A DNA stretch of 54,618 nt from an uncultured Bacteroidales bacterium (GTDB lineage Bacteria; Bacteroidota; Bacteroidia; Bacteroidales; Paludibacteraceae), in the NCBI GenBank assembly GCA_900319035.1, contig ONMU01000014.1, positions 1-54,618 of the forward strand, written 5' to 3'. Below are positions 34,938 to 42,225 of this stretch, piece by piece. The notes beneath the pieces were generated by a model. That model searched no databases. It was not told the DNA's origin and saw only the letters and a list, made by a program, of their open reading frames with translations. The position numbers were made by a program, and so were the translations under genes. The stretch's first letter is position 1, and the number at the start of each line of letters is the position of its first letter.

Positions 34938-34952
34938 TTTGTATGCCATTTT
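34913..34952 (-). terminator. Intrinsic terminator after PL9 lyase gene
   Basis: Arms 34921-34932 and 34941-34952 form a 12-bp stem with one position that is a G-U pair only in minus-strand RNA, followed by a U-run. The descending arm is also the -33 region of the next promoter. Confidence 0.75.
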
Positions 34953-34991
34953 CTTTGGAATTTTTGTTTTTTGCCCTTGGGCAGATAGCGT

Positions 34992-37220
34992 TTACCGCGT
35001 AAACTTAGCAGACGCAGAGTACGTTCCGGCAGTAAGGCGTACGACATACAGACCGTTTCCTTCGGGCATTTCGAGAGGCTGGTAGTACTCGGCTCCATAA
35101 CTCAGATGCGACAGCGGAATACGTTGAACCATGCGTCCACTGAGATCAAAGAGCGCAAGTTCTGCCTCTGCAACCGCATTGGGAACCGAGAAACGAACAA
35201 TCCGCTCGTTAGCCGAGTTTCCGGCGATGACATCCATAGAGCCTTTCTTTTCCGGATTAACGATGACCTGAGTAAGTGAGGTGGTGGTGTCATCTATTTG
35301 GGGTAACTCATACGGACCCAGATCACGTGCTGTGCCGCTAACATTTACTGCCAAGAAGGGGAAGTCAGCAAGCATCTGAGCCAGATTAGGCGTAACAGAC
35401 GAGGGCACTTCACAGCCTGCATCAACGAGATTAGAACCCGGCAGAAGGCGTGCAAAACGGGAAGGCATCGATCCATCTCCACGACGAGGAGCTATAGCAT
35501 CTGCTTCGCTGAGCGAGACATAATCCGAACGCGAGAAAGAAGTCACCAGATGGTTCGTCCAAGCTAATTTGCTATGAGAGGTAGCCAAGGCGTTGTAGTC
35601 GTCTGTTCCTACTGAAATCTCCTGACGACCGAAACAGACATTATTATAGTAATACGTATTGGCATCAGAGCCTCCGGACTCGAACATGTAGTCATAGGAG
35701 TTATCGAAAGCGAGACATCCGATGAGCACATGTCCGCCTTTGTGGCTGTTACAGTCAAAACCCTTGACGGAACTGGAGATATCGCATCCGAAAGCCACGC
35801 AGCGGTACGCATAGTGAATACCTTGACTGCTACCACCGGTTCCGTTGCCGCCCAACTTGATACCATTACCGTTGCCGGAGAAGGAAGCCGAGCCATCAAA
35901 ATACTGCTTTACCCAGAGATGGTCAGAAGCGTTGCCGGATTCCCATGCCCAGCATTCTGCGAGGATTACATCGTAATCGGTCTCAAAAAGATCCCATGCG
36001 TCATCGGAGTTACGCCATGCGCGGCAGCGGATGAAACGATTACCTTTACCGTTGTGCATCTTGCAGGCAAAACCATCGGCATCGGAACCGTAGTTAGCAT
36101 CGTAATCGCAGTTATGATGCGAGTCACAATCGACGATATCGTTATAGGCACAATAACTGCCGTCATTCTTACTTATGCCGGGGAATGTGTCGGAGAACTT
36201 ATGCCCGAAACCGAGTTGGATGCCGGTATCGAGGTTATAGGAGAACTCGCAACGCTCAATACGGTTGTGCGATCCTTCCAGTTTGATGGCATTGTCGGCA
36301 GCGTGCATGAGATGCAGACCGAAGAGGATCCAGTAATTACCGGTAATGAGCATACCACGGTCTCCCACATTGTTCTTATTGCGATTACAATCCAATAACT
36401 GCTGCTCGAAGTCAAAGATCGGAGCTTCGTTCTCATAGGCGGAAATGACAATCGGCTCAGCTGCGGTTCCGGACTGCGAGAGACGAACCGTCAGTTTTCC
36501 ATCTGTTCCCCGCCATGACATCATATAACGTCCGCCACGACAATAGATCACATCGCCTGCCTGTGCTACAGAGATAGCTTTGCCGAGGTTATACCATGGA
36601 TTCTCAAACGAACCGTTACCTGTCTCGTCGTTACCCTCCGGAGAGATATAATAGGTAGCATGTGTAGCTACATATTCCGGACGGGTAAATTCCGGATCCG
36701 GTTCGCCGGGAACAACCGTTCCGCCACCTTGACCTTGACCCTGCAGGGGGTTTTTGAGAAGAACATCATCAATAAATATACTGCTTGCAAGACCTTTTAT
36801 ACGCACGCGCACATTTAAAGAGGAGTCCGCCGGAACAGCATGAGAATACGAGGAGAACGACGAGGAAGAAGATGGGATAGAAAGGGTGTCTATCACTTGC
36901 CATGCCTCTGAACCGATCTGGTATGCAATCTCCACTTTCTTGTTACTGCCGCCGGAACGATACTTGAACTCGATGGTAGCAAGGCTGTCCATCGCAGGCG
37001 TAATCATGTATGCGTTCGCGTTGTTGAACTTAATGGCGATGACATTACTGGACTTGTTATACTGAGCCCCGCCACCAAACGACCATGTACCCGAAGGAAG
37101 ATCTACATTCGTCTCCGTGGACCACGAACCGGAACTAAGAGAGTTGAAGTCCTCCGAAAGATCAGCCCGAACTCCGAGAGTTATCAGGCTAAAAAGAGCA
37201 AGAAGTGTTACCTTTTTCAT
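34992..37220 (-). CDS. Secreted PL9-type pectate lyase with T9SS sorting domain
   Basis: A 742-residue protein. It has a signal peptide (ending LGVRA), a jelly-roll module (~20-155), a linker (GQGQGGGTV), then a right-handed beta-helix (~185-620). The PL9 core is visible: YYISPEGNDETGNGSFENPW at the start, SDADGFACKMHNGKGNRFIR (Ca-binding Asp and candidate catalytic Lys), WRNSDDAWDLFE, and VKGFDCNSHKGGHVLIGC. The last ~75 residues form a type A T9SS sorting domain (RFSVPNAVAEAELALFDLSG, MPEGNGLYVVRLTAGTYS), so export by the system at 19.5-25.4 kb is likely. Expected activity is endo-cleavage of polygalacturonate. Confidence 0.9.
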   Translation of the reverse strand: MKKVTLLALFSLITLGVRADLSEDFNSLSSGSWSTETNVDLPSGTWSFGGGAQYNKSSNVIAIKFNNANAYMITPAMDSLATIEFKYRSGGSNKKVEIAYQIGSEAWQVIDTLSIPSSSSSFSSYSHAVPADSSLNVRVRIKGLASSIFIDDVLLKNPLQGQGQGGGTVVPGEPDPEFTRPEYVATHATYYISPEGNDETGNGSFENPWYNLGKAISVAQAGDVIYCRGGRYMMSWRGTDGKLTVRLSQSGTAAEPIVISAYENEAPIFDFEQQLLDCNRNKNNVGDRGMLITGNYWILFGLHLMHAADNAIKLEGSHNRIERCEFSYNLDTGIQLGFGHKFSDTFPGISKNDGSYCAYNDIVDCDSHHNCDYDANYGSDADGFACKMHNGKGNRFIRCRAWRNSDDAWDLFETDYDVILAECWAWESGNASDHLWVKQYFDGSASFSGNGNGIKLGGNGTGGSSQGIHYAYRCVAFGCDISSSVKGFDCNSHKGGHVLIGCLAFDNSYDYMFESGGSDANTYYYNNVCFGRQEISVGTDDYNALATSHSKLAWTNHLVTSFSRSDYVSLSEADAIAPRRGDGSMPSRFARLLPGSNLVDAGCEVPSSVTPNLAQMLADFPFLAVNVSGTARDLGPYELPQIDDTTTSLTQVIVNPEKKGSMDVIAGNSANERIVRFSVPNAVAEAELALFDLSGRMVQRIPLSHLSYGAEYYQPLEMPEGNGLYVVRLTAGTYSASAKFTR

Positions 37221-37247
37221 TTTCAGTCACGTTTTTGAATTGATGCT

Positions 37248-37279
37248 GCAAAGGTAGTGCTATTTTTGCAAACGCTTGT
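37248..37279 (-). promoter_or_regulatory. Probable promoter of PL9 lyase gene
   Basis: Complement: TACCTTTGC at 37248-37256 is a good -7 box; the -33 region at the usual 13-nt spacing (ACAAGCGTTT) is weak, so activator dependence is possible. Confidence 0.5.
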
Positions 37280-37321
37280 ACATTAATTACCGAAAAATGT
37301 GTAAAAACCGAAAAACACAAC

Positions 37322-37353
37322 AAAAAAAAGAGCACTCGCTCTTGGAGTGCTCT
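37322..37353 (-). terminator. Intrinsic terminator after hsp20
   Basis: A perfect 9-bp stem (37329-37337 with 37345-37353), followed on the minus strand by a run of eight T. It ends hsp20 transcription; a shorter T-run on the other side may allow bidirectional use. Confidence 0.9.
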
Positions 37354-37375
37354 GGTTTTTAGGGATCATGCCTCG

Positions 37376-37822
37376 TTATGAGATGGCGATTTGGCGTCCG
37401 GTCTTGCCTTCTTCGCGTTTGATCTTCGGCAGGTCGATGGTCAAGATACCATCTTCGACTTTTGCGCTAATCTTCGCTTCATCCACATTGTCCGGCAAGG
37501 TGTACTTTTGTTCGAAGTTGGTGTACGCAAACTCGCGTCTCAGGTAGTGCGAATGTTTGTCTTCTTCCTTGTGTTCGAACTTGTTCTCGATGGCGACACA
37601 CAGGTTGTGATCTTCATCTACGTGCACTCGGCAGTACTCTTTCTTAACGCCCGGAGCAGCCAGTTCGACTACATAGCCTTGCTCGTCCTCTTTGACGTTA
37701 ACCGAAGGCGCCACATTGCTTGCCGTGTTCAGCATGTCATTGTTCAAAAACTCATCAAATACTGTTGGAAACCATCCGTTTGTCGGCAGCCAACTGTTTC
37801 TACGACACATTGCATTTTTCAT
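37376..37822 (-). CDS. Small heat-shock protein, Hsp20/alpha-crystallin
   Basis: A 148-residue cytoplasmic holdase chaperone. The alpha-crystallin domain (~38-140) shows PSVNVKEDEQGYVVELAAPGV, the strand LRREFAYTNFEQKYTLPDNV, and KVEDGILTIDLPK near the end. The N-terminal WFPTVFDEFLNND is typical of Bacteroidota Hsp20. On the complement GGAGG lies 7 nt before ATG 37822 but only 1 nt before ATG 37828, so 37822 is preferred; this is a rare clear Shine-Dalgarno in the window. A nonamer repeat array lies upstream (37859-37903). Confidence 0.92.
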   Translation of the reverse strand: MKNAMCRRNSWLPTNGWFPTVFDEFLNNDMLNTASNVAPSVNVKEDEQGYVVELAAPGVKKEYCRVHVDEDHNLCVAIENKFEHKEEDKHSHYLRREFAYTNFEQKYTLPDNVDEAKISAKVEDGILTIDLPKIKREEGKTGRQIAIS

Positions 37823-37858
37823 AATCATTCCTCCAAATTTAGTTAAACAATGTTTAAC

Positions 37859-37903
37859 GTAGTTTGCGTAGTTTACGTGTTTTGCGTAGTATGCGTAGTT
37901 GCG
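37859..37903. repeat. Nonamer tandem array upstream of hsp20
   Basis: Five consecutive 9-bp units of the type GTAGTTTGC / GTAGTATGC in the hsp20 upstream region. Confidence 0.8.
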
Positions 37904-37911
37904 TTTTCACC

Positions 37912-38004
37912 CTAATACTCGCAATAAGCGTGCCAAGTCCGGTTTTCTGCCAATTTGTCCACTTTTCGTGACAATTTGTCCATCTTTTGTGCCAAAATGT
38001 CCAT
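37912..38004 (-). other. Possible 30-codon heptad-repeat ORF
   Basis: ATG 38004 to stop 37912 on the complement encodes three heptads (MDILAQK, MDKLSRK, VDKLAEN) then RTWHAYCEY. The underlying DNA is a 21-bp tandem repeat (37948-38010). It follows the flavodoxin-family pseudogene. It may be a small coiled-coil peptide, or only a repeat array that happens to be open. Confidence 0.25.
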
Positions 38005-38018
38005 ATCCACGCAGTATA

Positions 38019-38157
38019 TTACATCAATTTACGTTTTCCCATGAGGCGAAGGAAGGCATCCCACCAGCGTGTCGGAAGCAGCCAATGGAAGATCCAACAT
38101 CTGCGCGGTGTTTTTGTTCTTGCGCGGAGAACCATTGATAAAGATTGCTTTCATCAT
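38019..38157 (-). pseudogene. Remnant of NADPH-dependent FMN reductase/flavodoxin-family gene
   Basis: The complement begins with a typical family N-terminus (KAIFINGSPRKNKNTAQML), immediately followed in another frame by what looks like the family C-terminus (IFHWLLPTRWWDAFLRLMG, then KRKLM, stop 38019-38021). In the first frame translation ends at 38029-38031. About 130-150 middle residues are missing, so an internal deletion with frameshift joined the ends. It lies 31 bp after the sugar kinase gene. Confidence 0.7.
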
Positions 38158-38188
38158 TTCTTATTGGAGTGCTTGTTTTATTTCCTTA

Positions 38189-39082
38189 TTATGCTTTTCT
38201 TAACTGTGCAACCAGTTCGTCGGAGATGTTATTACCTAACTGTCGGCATACATCCTGGCTCCATCGTTGTGCCATGTCTATACGTCGGGCGGGTTCATCG
38301 ATACCTTTAAGCTTCGCATAGATGTAACCAGCGTTGAAATTATCTCCGGCTCCCACCGTACTGACCGTCTCAATCGGCGAAACAGAGTACTTCTCGCAAC
38401 CTGTGGGTGAATAGAAGCGAATCATCCGTGCGCCATCTGTCAGGATTAGGGTGGAGCAGAATGGTCGTACGCGTTCGTAAATAGCATCTGCATCAGTCAG
38501 GTTGTACAGATAACAGAAATCCTCCATCGATCCCCGAACAATAGTTGCTAACTGCATGTTCTCTTCGATATTCTCCATTACATGAGGAATATCGGCGATG
38601 TGTGTCTTACGGAAATTGATGTCATAATACAGCCATGCGCCCTTTTTGTGCGCTTCTTGCAGCATCGATCGCACGGCAGGACGGATAGCCGGATTGATAG
38701 CAAAGAAGGAGCCGAAGAGCACGATGTCATCTGCTTGAATATGCGGTAACTTGCCATCCAAAGCTGCAGAAACGTGATCTTTATAAAAGATATACTGAGC
38801 ATCGTTGTGCTCGTCTAAAAACGCTAACGTGATATGCGATTTTGTTCCTTCGTGGCGGCGGACAAACTCATCCGAGACGCCGTTCTCGCGCAGATACTGG
38901 CAAGTCAGATCGCCAATATGGTCATCTCCGACTTCCGTCACCATGACGCAAGGCACACCGGCTCGTCCCAGCGAAACGATACTATTAAACGCCGATCCAC
39001 CCGGAATGGCTTTCTGCGGCTGGTTATCCTTGAACAAGATGTCCAAAACCGTTTCTCCGATACCAATTACTCGCTGTTTCAT
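38189..39082 (-). CDS. PfkB-family carbohydrate kinase
   Basis: A 297-residue cytoplasmic sugar kinase (ribokinase/fructokinase type). Seen: VIGIGETVLDILFK, GGSAFNSIVSLGRAGVP (PfkB signature 1 region), DIVLFGSFFAINP, and VSTVGAGDNFNAGYIYA, which is the GAGD anion hole with the catalytic Asp. The sugar substrate is not decided; fructose or 2-keto-3-deoxygluconate (a pectin breakdown product) are both possible. ATG 39082 gives the usual family start; upstream ATGs at 39094 and 39109 are alternatives. Confidence 0.88.
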   Translation of the reverse strand: MKQRVIGIGETVLDILFKDNQPQKAIPGGSAFNSIVSLGRAGVPCVMVTEVGDDHIGDLTCQYLRENGVSDEFVRRHEGTKSHITLAFLDEHNDAQYIFYKDHVSAALDGKLPHIQADDIVLFGSFFAINPAIRPAVRSMLQEAHKKGAWLYYDINFRKTHIADIPHVMENIEENMQLATIVRGSMEDFCYLYNLTDADAIYERVRPFCSTLILTDGARMIRFYSPTGCEKYSVSPIETVSTVGAGDNFNAGYIYAKLKGIDEPARRIDMAQRWSQDVCRQLGNNISDELVAQLRKA

Positions 39083-39133
39083 AGAAATATTCATTTTCGT
39101 TGTGCGCAAAACGTGACACTAAGGTACAAATTG

Positions 39134-39937
39134 TTATTTTCGTGAAGCATGAACGGAGACATCTATCTGCTCCGTACGCGGAATCCACTCCGAATAGACC
39201 TGCGCAGCTGTCTCGGCATCGTCGCGGCTTATCGTGTGGAGATAGTGATAGACGGTTTCGTCCGTCTCGTTGGGCAATAGACTCAAACGGCAGGTGAGTG
39301 TGTCGCCGAGGAACGTCTCCTTGAGCCAATGAATCGTCAAACAACGAATCGCGTGTGCATCCATGAACGCCTCATCCGCCGACTGCATAGCAATCGAGAG
39401 GTACGTCCGGTTATTGACATGCCCGTTGAAGTCCAAGTTAATCGGATTGACCCGATGCTCAATCTGCTGAAGCGGCGTGCCTTCTGCTACAAAACGACGT
39501 TTCTTATGGCTCTCCGAAGTGACTTCCGGCAGCACAGGTATCTGCGCTTGAAAAGGTGTCATCGGCGCTAAACGATGTGCCTCGGTGTCTAACAACGTCC
39601 AACAGCCGTAACCATGCGCCACCTCGATGCCATCTGCCCGATACACGCGGAACTCGGCATAGAGCCGCAACGTGCTCACTTCGCTGTTCCAAACGGTCAC
39701 ATCAATATCGTCCGACCATAAAGCTGTCTGCTCTTCAAACCACGCGTTAAACTCCGTAATGACCCATATGCGGTTTTGCTTGACAATATCAAAAGCCGCC
39801 AGATGCATACAAGCCATAAAACGTGCCCAACAGTCCTGATAATAAAGCAACACGGCGTTCGGCGTCATCCTATAACGTGTATCCATATCCGCTGCTGTGA
39901 GCGAATACCGATGGGTGTATTGATCAAGCTCTTTCAT
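39134..39937 (-). CDS. Acyl-ACP thioesterase
   Basis: A 267-residue cytoplasmic enzyme with a double hot-dog fold that releases fatty acids from acyl carrier protein. The N-terminal hot-dog contains YSLTAADMDTRYRMTPNAVLLYYQDCWA and VITEFNAWF. The C-terminal half has the catalytic segment NPINLDFNGHVNNRTYLSIA (Asp/Asn/His of the FatA/FatB-like family). Length fits PF01643 bacterial members. The next gene downstream starts after 4-6 bp. Confidence 0.9.
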   Translation of the reverse strand: MKELDQYTHRYSLTAADMDTRYRMTPNAVLLYYQDCWARFMACMHLAAFDIVKQNRIWVITEFNAWFEEQTALWSDDIDVTVWNSEVSTLRLYAEFRVYRADGIEVAHGYGCWTLLDTEAHRLAPMTPFQAQIPVLPEVTSESHKKRRFVAEGTPLQQIEHRVNPINLDFNGHVNNRTYLSIAMQSADEAFMDAHAIRCLTIHWLKETFLGDTLTCRLSLLPNETDETVYHYLHTISRDDAETAAQVYSEWIPRTEQIDVSVHASRK

Positions 39938-39942
39938 CGCTT

Positions 39943-40371
39943 TTAAATGTTTTTGCCTAATTCGTATGCCTCTTGCAGTTTGGCGTTGCCTGCAATCTCT
40001 TTCGGGTCATTCACACCACCACAGAACAAATGCCCTTTGAGTGTGCATTTCTCATAGCAGTCAATCCATCCTTGCAAACCGCTCTCGGCGCGTTTGGGCG
40101 TAAACTCCTCGTCCTCGGCTGCGGTGGTCAGCAGATAGATGTCTCTAAACTGGTAATCCTTCGGATACATAGCGTTCATTCGGTCGATAAGGGTCTTCAT
40201 CTGACCTGACATCTCATAGTAATAAATAGGCGTTGCCCAACAAACAACATCCGCGTTCAGCACGCTCTCCATGATTTGTCCGGCACTCTTAGCGCCTTCT
40301 GCAAACTTCTCCGCCAACAGATGACTGTTCGATCCCGGACGGAGACTCGTCGAAATAACAACTACTTTCAT
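39943..40371 (-). CDS. NAD(P)H-dependent oxidoreductase with internal deletion
   Basis: A 142-residue flavodoxin-fold protein. The N-terminus (MKVVVISTSLRPGSNSHLLA) and second flavin loop (ADVVCWATPIYYYEMSGQMK, TLIDRMNAMYP) are intact. The segment between FAEGAKSAG and QIMESVLNADVV is missing; relatives carry about 35-40 residues there, including the Cys-rich C-x-x-C loop and the DDxxx motif. The frame is kept. Either the enzyme tolerates this loss or the gene is decaying. It lies 5 bp upstream of the thioesterase gene on the same strand. Confidence 0.72.
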   Translation of the reverse strand: MKVVVISTSLRPGSNSHLLAEKFAEGAKSAGQIMESVLNADVVCWATPIYYYEMSGQMKTLIDRMNAMYPKDYQFRDIYLLTTAAEDEEFTPKRAESGLQGWIDCYEKCTLKGHLFCGGVNDPKEIAGNAKLQEAYELGKNI

Positions 40372-40388
40372 ATTCTTCCCATTTTTTA

Positions 40389-41657
40389 TTAGTTGGTTTT
40401 TATGGTTAATATATCTCGGAGATCCGTGGTGTACAGCGGACTCTTGTGTTCGTTGCGATAGACGATCGTTGAGTCGCCGGAACGCATCTGCGAACCAAGG
40501 ATGATAGCTCGTTTACCATGACGGTCGTCTATATGATCCAAGACGCGTTGGAGACGGCTGTCTTTGTCACGGTCTTTCTCGTCGAACAGATCCGGCACAA
40601 CGGCACTCTCGGGGATGATCTTGAGCAAGACCACACCGGCTTTCTTATAGAGCACACCCTTTCGGAACGAACGCCGGAAAGCCGTCAAGGCGTACGAGAT
40701 CAGCTCCTGACTGTTGGAGGTCGCTACCGGCAGATGGACCAGTTCGGACAGGTAGTGCTGCTCGATATCCGTGCGGAAAGCCGAAGTATGGGCATAGACA
40801 TAGACCTGTTGCGCTACGGATTTCTGCGTACGTAACTGCCTTGCACAATGCGCACAGAAATTAGCTATCTGTTCCTCCAAAAGCGCTTGGTCGGTGATAG
40901 CCGAAGCAAAAGTACGCGAAGTGGTAATCGACTGTTTCATAGGCAACTGTGTGATGTCTATCGCATCTTGTCCGCGCAACTCCTGCCACGTCAGCAGACC
41001 GGGTTTATTGAGCATGTTACGGGCAAAAGTGGACGATCTCTCCGTGAACTGAAGCGCTGTTGTGATACCCGCCGAAGCTAATTTGGCTTTCGCTCGCCGT
41101 CCGATACCCCATACATCGCCTATCTCGAACGTAGAGAGCGCTTTGAGACGCTGTTCCTCTGTGCGGATCTCGCAGACACCATGGTAACCCGGGTATTTCT
41201 TGGCGTATTTGGATGCCACTTTTGCAAGCGTTTTGGAAGACGCAATACCGATGGAGATGGGAATGCCGACACCTTTGCGGATGTCCTTGACCAACTGCTC
41301 GCAATAGGCTTTCTGCCGCTCAGCGGGGACGTGATCGATATTGAAGAAACACTCGTCGATGGAGTATTGTTCAAACCGAGACGTGTGTTTGCGGATGATG
41401 GTCATGACGCGGTCGGAAAGGTCGCCGTACAGCGAGAAATTCGAGGAAAAACAGACCACTCCCTCTTTCTCCACCAACGCCTTGATCTGATAGAGCGGCA
41501 CGCCCATCTTGATGCCGATCGCTTTTGCTTCGTTGCTACGCGAGACGACACATCCGTCGTTGCCGGAAAGCACGACTACAGGCTTTCCCTCCAGATCCGG
41601 ACGGAAGACTCGCTCACAAGAGACGAAGAAATTATTGCAATCAGCTAAAGCGTACAT
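40389..41657 (-). CDS. umuC: Y-family DNA polymerase, UmuC type
   Basis: A 422-residue catalytic subunit of DNA polymerase V, used in translesion synthesis. Palm motifs: YALADCNNFFVSCERVFRPD with the first metal Asp, VVVLSGNDGCVVSRSNEAKA, and YSIDECFFNID with Asp-Glu. The helix-hairpin-helix region is FEIGDVWGIGRRAKAKL. Little-finger and UmuC C-terminal parts are present (SPLYTTDLRDILTI). Length is normal. It follows umuD after a spacer made largely of heptamers. Confidence 0.95.
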   Translation of the reverse strand: MYALADCNNFFVSCERVFRPDLEGKPVVVLSGNDGCVVSRSNEAKAIGIKMGVPLYQIKALVEKEGVVCFSSNFSLYGDLSDRVMTIIRKHTSRFEQYSIDECFFNIDHVPAERQKAYCEQLVKDIRKGVGIPISIGIASSKTLAKVASKYAKKYPGYHGVCEIRTEEQRLKALSTFEIGDVWGIGRRAKAKLASAGITTALQFTERSSTFARNMLNKPGLLTWQELRGQDAIDITQLPMKQSITTSRTFASAITDQALLEEQIANFCAHCARQLRTQKSVAQQVYVYAHTSAFRTDIEQHYLSELVHLPVATSNSQELISYALTAFRRSFRKGVLYKKAGVVLLKIIPESAVVPDLFDEKDRDKDSRLQRVLDHIDDRHGKRAIILGSQMRSGDSTIVYRNEHKSPLYTTDLRDILTIKTN

Positions 41658-41665
41658 CCGATAAA

Positions 41666-41693
41666 GTTGAAAGTTGAAAGTTGAAAGTTTAAA
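41666..41693. repeat. Heptamer array between umuD and umuC
   Basis: GTTGAAA x3 then GTTTAAA, four 7-bp units filling the spacer and ending 5 bp from the umuD stop. Confidence 0.9.
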
Positions 41694-41698
41694 GGAGT

Positions 41699-42133
41699 TT
41701 ATAAGCGCGTTTTGTGTACCGCATAAGTGATCACGCCCCAGACGATGAAATTGCTCTCTGATGTCACTTTTATCGGCTGAAAATCAGGATTGTGCGGAAT
41801 GAGCCAAGCACATTGACCCGACTCGTCTTTCTTAAACTCCTTGATCGTGTACTCACCATCGATATATGCCACAATGAAATCCCCGTTATTGGGTTCCAAA
41901 CTGCGATCGACCACCACTATATCGCCATCAAGGATACCGGCATCCCGCATCGAATCGCCTTGCACATGTGCATAGAAAGTAGTCTCCGGATGAGGCGTCA
42001 TCTCCCTTGCCAAATCAATCCGCTCTCCGGCATGATCCGCCGCAGGCGAAGGAAAACCCGCATGGATATTCTCTGCAAACTCAAGCGCCAATTCCTGCGC
42101 TTCTGAGTCCGTTATGTCTGTTAACTTTGCCAT
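41699..42133 (-). CDS. umuD: UmuD-like S24 self-cleaving protein
   Basis: A 144-residue protein. UmuD cleaves itself after RecA activation and joins UmuC as polymerase V. The cleavage region HAGFPSPAAD (Ala-Gly bond), catalytic Ser in VQGDSMRDAGI and catalytic Lys in GEYTIKEFKK are all visible. It lacks a LexA DNA-binding domain. The promoter is at 42168-42199. No SOS box could be identified because the LexA operator of this lineage is not known to me. Confidence 0.93.
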   Translation of the reverse strand: MAKLTDITDSEAQELALEFAENIHAGFPSPAADHAGERIDLAREMTPHPETTFYAHVQGDSMRDAGILDGDIVVVDRSLEPNNGDFIVAYIDGEYTIKEFKKDESGQCAWLIPHNPDFQPIKVTSESNFIVWGVITYAVHKTRL

Positions 42134-42167
42134 CTATATAAAATTAGCGTCATTTCCAAAAACGGCT

Positions 42168-42199
42168 GCAAAATTACAAAAAAAATCCCACATATGCAA
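42168..42199 (-). promoter_or_regulatory. Promoter of umuDC
   Basis: Complement: TTGCATATGT, 13 nt with an eight-T run, TAATTTTGC (42168-42176). It overlaps the terminator of the beta-helix protein gene. Confidence 0.75.
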
Positions 42200-42215
42200 G
42201 CATACGCAGGATTTT
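42177..42215 (-). terminator. Intrinsic terminator after beta-helix protein gene
   Basis: Outer arms 42182-42188 and 42209-42215 plus inner pairs; the non-Watson-Crick positions are G-U only in minus-strand RNA. A U-run follows. It lies 11 bp after the stop codon and overlaps the umuDC promoter. Confidence 0.7.
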
Positions 42216-42225
42216 ATTGTAAGAT

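Noticed and set aside
35730-36398. Plus-strand frame opposite the PL9 lyase
   Set aside because: Composition follows the Gly/Asn/Asp-rich beta-helix on the other strand; no start signal or homologous motif.
37899-38310. Two short plus-strand frames between hsp20 and the sugar kinase
   Set aside because: They overlap the repeat array and pseudogene and translate to low-complexity sequence.
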